DNA of 64,000 nt from Pseudobacteroides cellulosolvens ATCC 35603 = DSM 2933 (GTDB taxonomy: Bacteria > Bacillota > Clostridia > Acetivibrionales > DSM-2933), in contig NZ_LGTC01000001.1 in the NCBI RefSeq assembly GCF_001262605.1, forward strand, positions 4,784,001-4,848,000. The letters run 5' to 3'. The position numbers and the translations under genes were made by a program. Positions 7,787 through 16,301 of the stretch are shown here, piece by piece (position 1 is the first letter of the stretch; each line of letters begins with the position of its first letter). The notes below the pieces were generated by a model, which had not been told where the DNA came from, did no database searches, and saw only the letters and a program-made list of their open reading frames with translations.

Positions 7787-7998
7787 TCTAACTCCGGTTA
7801 TTAAGTTCACTGGCTTCACATAATTTAGTATATACTGGTGCATAATTTTCCATCTTGTTCCTTGGATTTATATTTTGGTATTTAAGGCATAGAAAATGAT
7901 TTCAGTATTTATTATTTGCATTGGTGAAACAATATATATGAAAATCAGTTAATTGATTTTAAATAATAAACAATAGAACTATTCAAGGAGGGTATAGT

Positions 7999-8175
7999 AT
8001 GTCAGTTAAAAAAATGGATAGACCTAACAGTGGAATTAAATGTGTTGTAAATTCATGTCATTATTATATGTCCGGAGATTATTGTGCTGCTGAAAGGATA
8101 GAAGTACAGCCACGAAATGCAGCAGATTCACAGGAAACAGACTGTGCAACATTTATACCTGAAGCGAAAGCCTAA
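7999..8175 (+). CDS. DUF1540 small cysteine protein
   Basis: A 58-residue product with the DUF1540 pattern: CVVNSCHYYMSGDYCAAERIEV and then DCATF, giving four spaced cysteines likely to bind a metal or form a redox centre. The domain is widespread in Clostridia and Bacilli in small uncharacterised proteins. The ATG at 7999 follows AAGGAGGG at ideal distance. A strong hairpin 82 bp downstream ends transcription. Confidence 0.9.
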   Translation: MSVKKMDRPNSGIKCVVNSCHYYMSGDYCAAERIEVQPRNAADSQETDCATFIPEAKA

Positions 8176-8256
8176 ACTATATTAAAAGTGTTATTAATAT
8201 AATAAAACAGATAAACAGCGAAGTCTAATAACATTTAAAATAGCAAAATAATTAAA

Positions 8257-8278
8257 TCTGGGGGATCACTCCCCCAGA
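8257..8278. terminator. GC-rich hairpin between DUF1540 and the beta-helix protein gene
   Basis: TCTGGGGGA (8257-8265) pairs perfectly with TCCCCCAGA (8270-8278) around a 4-nt loop in AT-rich surroundings. It lies between convergent genes and can serve both strands. Confidence 0.75.
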
Positions 8279-8289
8279 CAAACAAAACT

Positions 8290-9423
8290 TTACTTTAAGA
8301 ATTCGCCCTTATAAAAAGTATTGTCACTTATATCTGTATTTTCAAAAACCACTGAATCCTTATTTTTAGCCAAGTGTACACATTTATTTTTATTTATCTT
8401 TGAATCTTTTACAACAACTTTTTCGCTCAGCTTTATGTTGAATAATGAATAATCATAAAAACTATATTCCGGATCGTAACCGGTATAGTTATCCTTAAAA
8501 TTACATTTATTAAATAAAATATTACTGCTGTTATCGACATTTACAAGGTCAAATTCACGATTCTCTGTAAAACTTGAATTTATAAATTCAATATCTTTAC
8601 AGTCCTTAACTGTCATAATATAATAAGTGCAATCATAAATCTTCGAATCAACAAACTTTAGCTTTTCCACACCTTCTATATTAAGTCCTTCAGTACCGCA
8701 TCCATATAACTCTGATTTGTTTATATCAATACTTGTTGAGTCTTTAAAGCTGTAAACTCCACCGACACAAGACCCTTCCTCAGTGTGTCCTGCCTTAATA
8801 TTGCTTATTTTAACACCATCAGCATTAATAAAACTTAAAACATATGCATATCTTGGTTCAACTATTATTTCTGAAGGTTCTTGACCCATACCTTCAATAG
8901 TCAAATTATTAATATCCTTTACAACCAGTTCATTTCCATCGAACACTTCCTGCCAATAAACTTGTTTGTTTTCACTGTAAGTTTGCTTTAGTTTTGAAAG
9001 ATTATATATACCTGGCTTTAGCAATATTTTTTTATTGGATCCAAGTTCTTTTACCAACTCTTCAGGTGTGCTTACGGTTACTTCCTTCTGTTCCTTTATC
9101 TCCTTTGTTTCTTTTGTATCTTCAAAAGGTTTATTACCTACATAAACACTGTTGGACTCACCATCCCAGCTGACTGGTTTGCCAAGTGCTTCAGATACAG
9201 CCCTTACCGGCAAGTAAGTAGTCCCGTTATATATAAACGGTTCAATATCATTTCCCTTTGCATCTTTAGGTTGTACCAGCTTTCCATCAACATAAAGCTT
9301 TATATTGTTATAAACTGCATTAATTGCCTTCCCAACAGGATCTGCAAAGCCTGTAAAAACTGCAGCGGATATAAAAGCTGTTGTTACAACCCCCGTCATA
9401 AATCCTTTAATTTCTTTTTTCAT
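8290..9423 (-). CDS. Secreted protein with a copper-amine-oxidase-type stalk domain and a right-handed beta-helix
   Basis: The 377-residue product begins with a signal peptide (KKEIKGFMTGVVTTAFISA). Residues about 40-95 match the stalk domain shared with copper amine oxidase N-termini (IKLYVDGKLVQPKDAKG, YNGTTYLPVRAVSEALGK). From about residue 120 the repeats of short strands with regularly spaced Asn, Asp and Ile (NLTIEGMG, VKISNIKAG, LKFVDSKIYDC, IEFINSSF, ILFNKCNF) indicate a right-handed parallel beta-helix of the pectate-lyase or NosD type. No catalytic residues can be named. It is likely exported and wall-associated. ATG at 9423 follows AGGAGAATA. It is a single gene ending at a shared terminator. 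Confidence 0.85.
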   Translation of the reverse strand: MKKEIKGFMTGVVTTAFISAAVFTGFADPVGKAINAVYNNIKLYVDGKLVQPKDAKGNDIEPFIYNGTTYLPVRAVSEALGKPVSWDGESNSVYVGNKPFEDTKETKEIKEQKEVTVSTPEELVKELGSNKKILLKPGIYNLSKLKQTYSENKQVYWQEVFDGNELVVKDINNLTIEGMGQEPSEIIVEPRYAYVLSFINADGVKISNIKAGHTEEGSCVGGVYSFKDSTSIDINKSELYGCGTEGLNIEGVEKLKFVDSKIYDCTYYIMTVKDCKDIEFINSSFTENREFDLVNVDNSSNILFNKCNFKDNYTGYDPEYSFYDYSLFNIKLSEKVVVKDSKINKNKCVHLAKNKDSVVFENTDISDNTFYKGEFLK

Positions 9424-9593
9424 AAAATTATTCTCCTATAGTTTATCTTTTTAAATGGTAACTTTATCCCACTCAGTACTTATTTTAGCTCCAATGTCAA
9501 AACATATCAATAGTTATTTTGCCTTATATAGGTTTGTATATATAATCACGTCAACCACCGGAGCTTTGCTCATTTGCTGCAATATAATATTTA

Positions 9594-10427
9594 TCACACA
9601 AAAATTGTTTTAAGCATTGCATATAGACTTGGTCCTAGCCCTTCTGCCGCTTCAGTATTTGGAATAGAAACAGTAAACCTGAACAAATAATTTCCTATCC
9701 TGATAAGGATTATATTCTTAGACAAAGTGTTGCTGGAAGCATGCAGGAAAAATACCGCATTTCTAAAGAAAGGATCAAAAATCTCTTCTCCCTTCATTTC
9801 AACAGGAGTACCAACATATTGCAGCTCAAGCATTGAATTTGTTCGTATCATATTTGTATCTGCATTAAGCGGAAGCATCTCGATCCTCACATCAAAACCG
9901 CTGTCATAATTTGAAAACACTAAATCTCTTCCCGGTTCTTCACCTGTAAATGTAAAATTATTCAGAATATATATATAATATCCCTGATAACTTCTATATA
10001 GTCTGGCTTCTCTGTATTCAGTCTGTCCTTCCACAAATACCGGAATATTTTTTATAAGAAGCAATGTTCCTGTAACATACGGAATGCATATCCTTTGGCC
10101 TATCATAAGCCTATACGGATTTATTCCGGGATTTGCTCTAAGAAGAGTTTCAAGGGGTAATCCTATGATATCCGCTATTTCATAGAGTGTATCTCTGTGT
10201 CGTATTGAATAATAATACCCTGCGGTACACTGTGGTGCCTGAAGTCCCGAGGGAATGCAAATCACCTGGCCAATGGACAAACGGTTTGGATTGATTCCCG
10301 GATTGGTATTCATTATTGCTGCAAAACTTGTGTTATAACGCCTTGCAATGCTGTAAAGAGTATCCCCTGCTTTTACGGTATAAGCCACCGAGTTTGCAGG
10401 ACATTGTCGGTAATGCTGTTCAAACAT
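9594..10427 (-). CDS. Two-LysM protein with a C-terminal domain of unknown function
   Basis: Two LysM modules occur at residues about 14-60 (YTVKAGDTLYSIARRYN, NPGINPNRLSIGQVICIP) and 70-118 (YSIRHRDTLYEIADIIG, NPGINPYRLMIGQRICIP). LysM modules bind GlcNAc-containing glycans such as peptidoglycan. The remaining 160 residues are a beta-rich domain without recognised motifs. No signal peptide precedes the first LysM, as in spore coat/cortex proteins such as SafA that are made inside the mother cell; that placement is inference. The ATG at 10427 (GAGG ten bases upstream) is preferred over a TTG five codons earlier. It diverges from the gene at 10554. Confidence 0.85.
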   Translation of the reverse strand: MFEQHYRQCPANSVAYTVKAGDTLYSIARRYNTSFAAIMNTNPGINPNRLSIGQVICIPSGLQAPQCTAGYYYSIRHRDTLYEIADIIGLPLETLLRANPGINPYRLMIGQRICIPYVTGTLLLIKNIPVFVEGQTEYREARLYRSYQGYYIYILNNFTFTGEEPGRDLVFSNYDSGFDVRIEMLPLNADTNMIRTNSMLELQYVGTPVEMKGEEIFDPFFRNAVFFLHASSNTLSKNIILIRIGNYLFRFTVSIPNTEAAEGLGPSLYAMLKTIFV

Positions 10428-10553
10428 ATTCCTTAACCTCAAAAATTAACATTATATGTTAATATATTATTTGATTTTTGAATATGACACCTAATTATTA
10501 ATGGGGGCATATTGATATAATGTGCAATTTATTGTCACCATAAAGGAGATCTT

Positions 10554-11297
10554 ATGTATAGTTATAGGCCTGAAGCGGCAAACCCCAATATTATCGCCCA
10601 TGCAAGAGGGGATGTAAACGGAAACCGTATACCGGACAATGTATTTTTAACAGGCATAAAAACACCGGATAGTCCATTTGTACAAAATATTATGTTATTG
10701 ATTCAGGATGGAGCTACTAATAAACCAACCATAATACCATTTGAAGAAAATGCAGGATACAATCCTACACTTTTTTTAGGTGATTTTACAGGAGACGGAG
10801 TGGATGACATCCTAATTAGCATTGCTTCCGGCGGTAGCGGAGGAACAATGTATCATTACATATTTTCATTTTTCAACAATATATCGCATCTGTTGTTTGA
10901 CTATAAAGTATTTGATGAGAAATTTGAATATGAAGTTAATTACAGAAATAATTACAAGGTTGAAGTGCTCAGTACCATAAACAATAAAAAATATGTTTTG
11001 GACATATCAATCAAGGGTAAAGACTATTTAAATGAAATCTATGATAATAATGGTAATCTTAAAAGTCCTATTGCCGGATTTGTTAATCCGTTAAGCGGTT
11101 TATACCCTGTAGACTTTGATTCAAATAGAGTATTTGAGCTTCTGACTTACCAAAAAATCGCAGGAAGGTATAATGCAGATTCATTAGGTTATGTATTAAA
11201 TACTTTAAAATGGCAGAATAATAGTTTCTCTTTGTTAAATCAAAACATAGCTATATTTGGAGCAGAACAAAATCCATTGAGGTTTTGTCAACCTTGA
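10554..11297 (+). CDS. FG-GAP/VCBS-like calcium-loop protein, cytoplasmic or spore-associated
   Basis: This 247-residue protein has two acidic loops typical of FG-GAP/VCBS beta-propeller repeats, GDVNGNRIPDNVFLTG and LGDFTGDGVDDILIS, which usually bind Ca2+. A glycine-rich stretch SGGSGG follows, and the rest is beta-rich. There is no signal peptide. Similar short proteins are common in spore-forming Firmicutes and are mostly uncharacterised. ATG at 10554 follows AAAGGAGA. It is transcribed away from the LysM gene, sharing a 126-bp divergent promoter region, and ends in a long hairpin. Confidence 0.75.
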   Translation: MYSYRPEAANPNIIAHARGDVNGNRIPDNVFLTGIKTPDSPFVQNIMLLIQDGATNKPTIIPFEENAGYNPTLFLGDFTGDGVDDILISIASGGSGGTMYHYIFSFFNNISHLLFDYKVFDEKFEYEVNYRNNYKVEVLSTINNKKYVLDISIKGKDYLNEIYDNNGNLKSPIAGFVNPLSGLYPVDFDSNRVFELLTYQKIAGRYNADSLGYVLNTLKWQNNSFSLLNQNIAIFGAEQNPLRFCQP

Positions 11298-11307
11298 TGG
11301 TCGTAGT

Positions 11308-11342
11308 GAGAAATTGTGGTGTAGTATACACCATAATTTCTC
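11308..11342. terminator. Long stem terminator between convergent genes
   Basis: GAGAAATT-G-TGGTGTA (from 11308) pairs with TACACCA-T-AATTTCTC (to 11342), a 15-bp stem with one mismatch and a 3-nt loop. It lies between the plus-strand FG-GAP-like gene and the minus-strand germination operon. Confidence 0.75.
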
Positions 11343-11369
11343 AGACAGTGAAAATAAATCATACACAAA

Positions 11370-12464
11370 TCAAGCTTTACCATGCTTCTTCTTCCTTGCT
11401 CTAGCTATAAGGAGCAATATAATGGTCATTCCAAAAGTAACAGTCCATGCCCAGTTTCTGAAATAATTAACCTCAAGCTTTACTGCATCTACAAGATTAT
11501 CGGGAAGAAAACTTATGGTCATTATAAGAATGGCAAAAGGCAGAATAAGCGGCTTATAATACTCCAGCTTAAATGTCTTTTTAAAAGTGTGAAGAATAAA
11601 ATAAAAATTCACCGTTACAAAAAGCAATGATGCTGCAGCCCATATAATAATAAAGACCGACTCTATTCTTTGGAAAAACCTTCCGTAATTAATAAGCCTC
11701 GCAAGATGAAATATTGGAATAGTCCTCTCAAGAGCCAATGGAACAGGTAAGACAGTGATAAAAATCAATGCCGATATAAAGAGAAAAAATGATGAAAAGC
11801 CTAAAGCCCAAAAACCTGATACTTTAAAATTCTTATTTGTCCTTATATACGGTGCCATAAGAAACAGCAGCAGTAGTTCTGCAAATATAGACACTTTCAT
11901 GGCCCCATCACCAAAGATTTTGTAAGCTCCTTCCCCCATGATGGGCAGCAACTGCGAAAAGTCTACGTAATTTGAAACTCCCACCAAAATAATAAGGAAT
12001 CCTATCGCTATGGCAGGCACTGCAATTGCGTGAAGCCTTGCAATAGCCTCCAATCCAAAGTAAGCACCTGCTACCATGCACACAAGGAAAAAGAGCTCTA
12101 CAAAACTAAGAGGTGAATTTGTAAGTGCTACTAATTTCATATTTTCACTGAATGTTCTAAGGTACACAGTTGTAACATATATCAAGAAGAACATTACAGT
12201 AACACCCACTAATATTCTGATTGTGCCTCCACCAACATGTTCTCCGATATCAATAAGGTCCTTACCCTCCATAGGTTTATAAAGCCTTTGTATTATATAA
12301 AAACCTAAAAACGCCAAAAGAGAAACATATATGGTAAAAATCCATCCTGCGGTACCACCCTGTTCTGTAGCCATTCGAGGGTAGTTTAGAAATATTTTAG
12401 TGCATATTACATTAATAAGAATAGTTACTACTTCCCAATTACCGAAAACAATTTTCTTTTCCAT
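11370..12464 (-). CDS. gerAB: Spore germination receptor B subunit, operon 1 (GerAB/YndE permease family)
   Basis: GerAB-type subunits are amino-acid/polyamine-type permease folds in the spore inner membrane that bind the germinant and couple to the A and C subunits. The 364-residue protein has about ten hydrophobic segments, and family landmarks such as TNKNFKVSGFWALG, YGRFFQRIESVFIIIW and a basic C-terminus (RARKKKHGKA). The ATG at 12464 follows TAGGAGA. It is the last gene of a minus-strand A-C-D-B operon, 40 bp after the small D-like gene. Such operons are transcribed by sigma-G in the forespore; no promoter was assigned here. Because the A gene of this operon is frameshifted, this B subunit may lack its partner. 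Confidence 0.9.
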   Translation of the reverse strand: MEKKIVFGNWEVVTILINVICTKIFLNYPRMATEQGGTAGWIFTIYVSLLAFLGFYIIQRLYKPMEGKDLIDIGEHVGGGTIRILVGVTVMFFLIYVTTVYLRTFSENMKLVALTNSPLSFVELFFLVCMVAGAYFGLEAIARLHAIAVPAIAIGFLIILVGVSNYVDFSQLLPIMGEGAYKIFGDGAMKVSIFAELLLLFLMAPYIRTNKNFKVSGFWALGFSSFFLFISALIFITVLPVPLALERTIPIFHLARLINYGRFFQRIESVFIIIWAAASLLFVTVNFYFILHTFKKTFKLEYYKPLILPFAILIMTISFLPDNLVDAVKLEVNYFRNWAWTVTFGMTIILLLIARARKKKHGKA

Positions 12465-12504
12465 TAAAGTCTCCTACCCTTTTACTTTTGCTTTACCCTT
12501 ATCC

Positions 12505-12684
12505 CTAGCCTTCCCGAACAAATAATGCATATAGAGGAAGGACTACTGTAACCAATGCAACAAGAAAAACCATTGCAGCTCCAAGTTTGTTTTTTCTTTT
12601 CCATGTCCATATGCCAAAGCTTATTACATAAGCAGCTATCCATAGTAATAAAATTAATATAAAAATCCTGTCTGTAGTTATCAT
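12505..12684 (-). CDS. Small two-helix D-like germination subunit, operon 1
   Basis: The 59-residue product has two membrane helices: FILILLLWIAAYVISFGI, then a short basic link (WKRKNKLGA), then MVFLVALVTVVLPLYALF. Small proteins of this design encoded in gerA operons are called D subunits in Bacillus and modulate germination. Its ATG overlaps the stop codon of the gerAC gene (ATGA), implying translational coupling. Three similar genes occur in the other three operons of this window. Confidence 0.75.
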   Translation of the reverse strand: MITTDRIFILILLLWIAAYVISFGIWTWKRKNKLGAAMVFLVALVTVVLPLYALFVREG

Positions 12685-13988
12685 TTGTCGTTTTCCTCCG
12701 TACCCTCAGAGCCAACTGATGGAAGAGTCTTCAATATAAGTCCTGGCCGTCTTATTTTGAGATTTATATCCACATTAAAAGTTGCATCTTTATATTTCGA
12801 TTTCCAGTTGTATTTCTCCCACTCTTTCCATGTCAAAAAATACTTTTTTGCATAAGATCCAAAGCCGCAAATGTCGGAATTAAAGTCCTTCGATGTCTTC
12901 TCTAGAAATCTATGCATCTCTTTACCTATTAGTTCTTCTACATATTTTTCTAGTAAATTTGTCAATTCTCCCTGCTCATAATCCACTGTGCTTTGAATAG
13001 ATAAAATATCTGCCTCCAAGATGATTTTTACATCTATATAAGGTTTCTCGTCAACCAGTTTCACCTTATGCTGTGGTCTTCTGCTTTGCTTGATATCCAG
13101 AAGAACAAATTTCCCCTCCTCTTTTTGGTCGGGTATAGTCCAGTAAGCATGTCCATATTCGCCTGTTGCCAATAGAAGATATTTTGAATCAGTACCGTCC
13201 ATTTCCCCTACCATTTTATCTCCGTTAAACACTGCAAGACCCATGTTCTCCGTATCAACCCCGCCTGTTTTTGTTACAGTGCCGGCAAAAAAATCTCCTC
13301 CTATAGGAACCTTATGCCCTCTTTCTCTGAAGGTTGATTTTTCAACACTAAAATCATCGGATGACTTGAAACTCCCTATCCCCCCCAATATCGCTACAGG
13401 ATCCTTGTATAACGACTCGGAATACTTATAAAAATCATGGAACTGTGAATTTGGAATAAGTCCGGTATAGCTGTAGCTCTGGAAGGCAAGCTCATAGTAT
13501 TTTGATGGATTTAATACCAACTCGGGTTTTACACCTTTTAAGTATTCTTCAGCAGAATTTCTTGAAACTACCATATACATACTCGGCCTGAATTCTCTGC
13601 CCCTTAGTAAAGCATGAAGGTAGGCTTCCAGTCCTTCCCTTGCAAGTTCCTCGGAAAACACCACAACCTTGTTATGGGACAAATTAATCTGCTTGCTTGT
13701 AAAAGTATTGGCCATATTGATCCCTGCATAAATGGAAGGTGCCTCAACAGTAATGTTACTATATGGCGGCTCTCCTCCACCACCTCCACCGCCTCCACCG
13801 CTCTCCCCTCCTGCATGAGGTTTTGCTATCTGAAATGTCAGTTTCAGATAATTGGTTTTACCTTTATCGAGTCCTAATGCAATGACATACCCAAGTTCGT
13901 CCACCTCTTTTTTGTCAAAGCATCCCGTCATAAGGCTGCAAAGTGAGACTAAAATAATGATCACACTTACTGCTCTTTTTAATTTCAT
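12681..13988 (-). CDS. gerAC: Spore germination receptor C subunit lipoprotein, operon 1 (GerAC)
   Basis: GerAC-type proteins are lipoproteins on the outer face of the spore inner membrane. The 435-residue product has a signal peptide with a lipobox ending LMTGC, the family start pattern DKKEVDELGYVIALGLDKG, and C-terminal family motifs (DVKIILEADILSIQST, YNWKSKYKDATFNVDINLKIRRPG). Residues about 62-74 form an unusual polyglycine run (GGESGGGGGGGGGEPP) inserted in the first domain, encoded by GGN repeats. The start codon is directly adjacent to the gerAA stop (TAATG), and its own stop overlaps the D-like gene. Confidence 0.92.
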   Translation of the reverse strand: MKLKRAVSVIIILVSLCSLMTGCFDKKEVDELGYVIALGLDKGKTNYLKLTFQIAKPHAGGESGGGGGGGGGEPPYSNITVEAPSIYAGINMANTFTSKQINLSHNKVVVFSEELAREGLEAYLHALLRGREFRPSMYMVVSRNSAEEYLKGVKPELVLNPSKYYELAFQSYSYTGLIPNSQFHDFYKYSESLYKDPVAILGGIGSFKSSDDFSVEKSTFRERGHKVPIGGDFFAGTVTKTGGVDTENMGLAVFNGDKMVGEMDGTDSKYLLLATGEYGHAYWTIPDQKEEGKFVLLDIKQSRRPQHKVKLVDEKPYIDVKIILEADILSIQSTVDYEQGELTNLLEKYVEELIGKEMHRFLEKTSKDFNSDICGFGSYAKKYFLTWKEWEKYNWKSKYKDATFNVDINLKIRRPGLILKTLPSVGSEGTEENDK

Positions 13989-15747
13989 TATTCTTCCTCT
14001 CCTTCATCTTCGCTATTGTTATTACTCCTATCCCATGCCCTGCTGTATTTGGGCTGCATTTTATCTTTCTTTGTATTCATATAATCAGGCCGTTTTTCTT
14101 GTTTCCATATAGGTGCCTTTAAAATATTCTCAACAAAGCTGCCCGATGTGCGTGGTGCAAAAGGTGATATATAAGGCACTCCAAAGGACTTTGCACTAAC
14201 AAACCATAATGCAAGTAGGAATATTCCTGTAGTGATCCCTAAAAATCCTGCTGATACAGCCAGAAGTATAAATGCAAACCTTAATACCCTGAAAGCAAAG
14301 CCTGCTGAAAAGTTGGGTATGGCAAAGGAACCAATTCCTGTAACTGCAACAATTATAATAAGTATAGGACTTACAATATTGGCAGCAACAGCAGCCTGTC
14401 CAAGTATCAAAGCTCCTATGATACCAAGTGTAGGACCTATTGGTCCTGGAATCCTTATACCCGCTTCACGTATAAGCTCAAAGGATACTTCCATGATAAG
14501 CACTTCTATTATAGCCGGAAAAGGCACCCTTTCACGGGCTGATGCTACCGCGAGAAGCAAGTCTGTAGGAATCATCTCGTGGTGAAAGTCTGTTATGGCT
14601 AAATATAAACCAGGCAGCAGCAGTGACATTAAAACTGCACCAATTCTTACAATTCTCAAAAGGTTTGCATAAGGAAACCTTAGATAGTTATCTTCCGCTG
14701 CATGGACCAGATCATGATTAGTAATTGGAACCACAATAACAAAGGGACTGCCGCTCATTATAATAGCCACACGGCCTTCGGCAAGCATTGCAGATACCCT
14801 GTCCGGCCTTTCGGTGGCTAATACCTGGGGTGTTGGTAAGAATGGGTTATCCTCAATAAACTGTTCAAGCTCTCCAGTGTCCAGGATATGGTCCACTTTG
14901 ATTTTTTCAGGCGCCTCCTAACTTCCTTTACAAGAGAGTCGTTGGCTATATCTTTTATATAAAGTATGGAACAAGGAGTTTTGCTCCTTCTTCCTATCTG
15001 TATGTTTTCTACAATAAGATTTTCATCCTTAAGCCTCTTTCTTACGAGCGAGGTATTTCCCCTTAAAGATTCATTAAATCCCTCCTGGGGGCCACGTATT
15101 ACCAGCTCAGTGTTTGGCCTTTCAACGCCTCTTGCCTGCCATCCCTTCACATCGGCCGTAAAAGCTACACTTAAACCTTCGATATAAATACCACAGCCGC
15201 CGAAATTAACATCATCAACCACATCCTGATGTTCCGAAACTTCTTTTATCTGGTTGTGGGGCAGTATATTACCTTTGATATATTCAGCAATATCTTTTGC
15301 CTGGCTTTTAATATCCAGACTGGACAGCATCATGAGGGGCTGCAGTATATCAGAATTTACAACCTTCCTATCCACCATACCGTCGATAAAAACCATAAAG
15401 GCAGGTATAGCCTTTTCTTTTACAATAATATCAAACTCTCGAATCACAATATCTCCATTGTTTGGAACGGAGAATTTATTCTTTATGAATTTCAGGTTTT
15501 CTGAAAGCTTACCGCTTATATCAGACTTTTTATCTTTTTCCTTTTCTTCTGGCTTATCACTTTTAGAGCTGGCAAGCTTTGTAAGAACCCCTTCACTCTT
15601 CTTTTTAGGAGGTTCTTCTTTTTTTTGAGGCTTTTCCTCCTCATTAAGCTCAACTTCCCTTTGTGTTTCCTTCAAAATGAAAGGCTCTGTTTTTGTGGGC
15701 TCTCTAAAGGAAATCAGGTTTAAGAAAATCTTTTTAATATCAATCAA
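13988..15747 (-). pseudogene. gerAA: Spore germination receptor A subunit, operon 1 (GerAA), frameshifted in an A run
   Basis: Two overlapping frames (N part to 14818, C part 13988-14896) make one GerAA of about 585 residues. The N part has the soluble domain (DIVIREFDIIVKEKAIPAFM, IGRRSKTPCSILYIKDIAN). The C part has the membrane domain with PFPAIIEVLIMEVSFELIREAG. The join lies near 14902: the N frame reads RRRLKKSKW while the other frame reads KIKVDHILDTGELEQFIEDNPF, the expected continuation seen in the paralogue at 16302. Adding one A to the run of six restores it. The best start is TTG at 15747, with AAAGGAG eight bases upstream. This could be a sequencing error, true loss, or slippage. 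An acidic/lysine-rich linker (EEEKPQKKEEPPKKK) precedes the conserved core. Confidence 0.85.
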
Positions 15748-15984
15748 TTGGTTCACTCCTTTTAAAGCCAGTTTTACCATCGTATAACCATCAAGACTTA
15801 TTATTGGCAATTAAAAAGATAAATATACAGGTATTAATACACCATAATTTCCTAGACATAAACAAATTTTAATAAAAACTTTCAAGATTTTATAAATAAT
15901 TGATTACAACTTAAATAAAAGGGGATACTAAGTAAAAATCAATGAAAATAAACAGTTATTCTAATAATGAGAGAAGGTATTTAT

Positions 15985-16194
15985 ATGAGATTAAGTGATA
16001 TGAAACCTGATGATGAAGTAATAGTTTTTGATAAATTAAGCAGAAAAATTCGGAAAAGGCAGGGAAAATATATTGCATCAAACAGCAATTTCCTGACTAT
16101 ACAATTCCAGCATTATAAAGATACTTTGCTTATGTCCGATTTAAAACAGGGAAAGGCACAAATATTCAAAGATACCGAAGCAATTACATTTTGA
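15985..16194 (+). CDS. Small protein of 69 residues, unknown function
   Basis: The ATG at 15985 has AGAAGG seven bases upstream; an earlier in-frame ATG at 15967 lacks a site. The product is compact, with an initial LSDMKPDDEVIVFD, a basic region RKIRKRQGKY, and a beta-rich end (FLTIQFQHYKDTLLMSDLKQG). It resembles small single-domain beta-barrel proteins in style, but I do not recognise a family. It lies between two divergent germination operons, 107 bp before gerAA of operon 2. Confidence 0.6.
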   Translation: MRLSDMKPDDEVIVFDKLSRKIRKRQGKYIASNSNFLTIQFQHYKDTLLMSDLKQGKAQIFKDTEAITF

Positions 16195-16301
16195 TTTACC
16201 TATTATATATTAGATTCATATGAAAATTTTGTATCACATGTATTAGCAATACAGACAAATACTACTTATTAAGGGATATTACCAAATAAGTAGGTGAATA
16301 T

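Noticed and set aside
12482..12715. 77-codon minus-strand frame between gerAC and gerAB of operon 1
   Set aside because: It is a different frame of the real 59-residue D-like gene at 12505-12684 and lacks a membrane pattern.
13988..15747. Two separate genes for the two overlapping gerAA frames
   Set aside because: The paralogues at 16302, 24409 and 29868 are single proteins covering both parts, and the frames meet at a homopolymer run.
16215..16245. Sigma-G promoter as a separate feature upstream of gerAA of operon 2
   Set aside because: The match (TTCATA, 16 bp, CATGTATTA) is weak in AT-rich DNA and is only noted in the gene entry.
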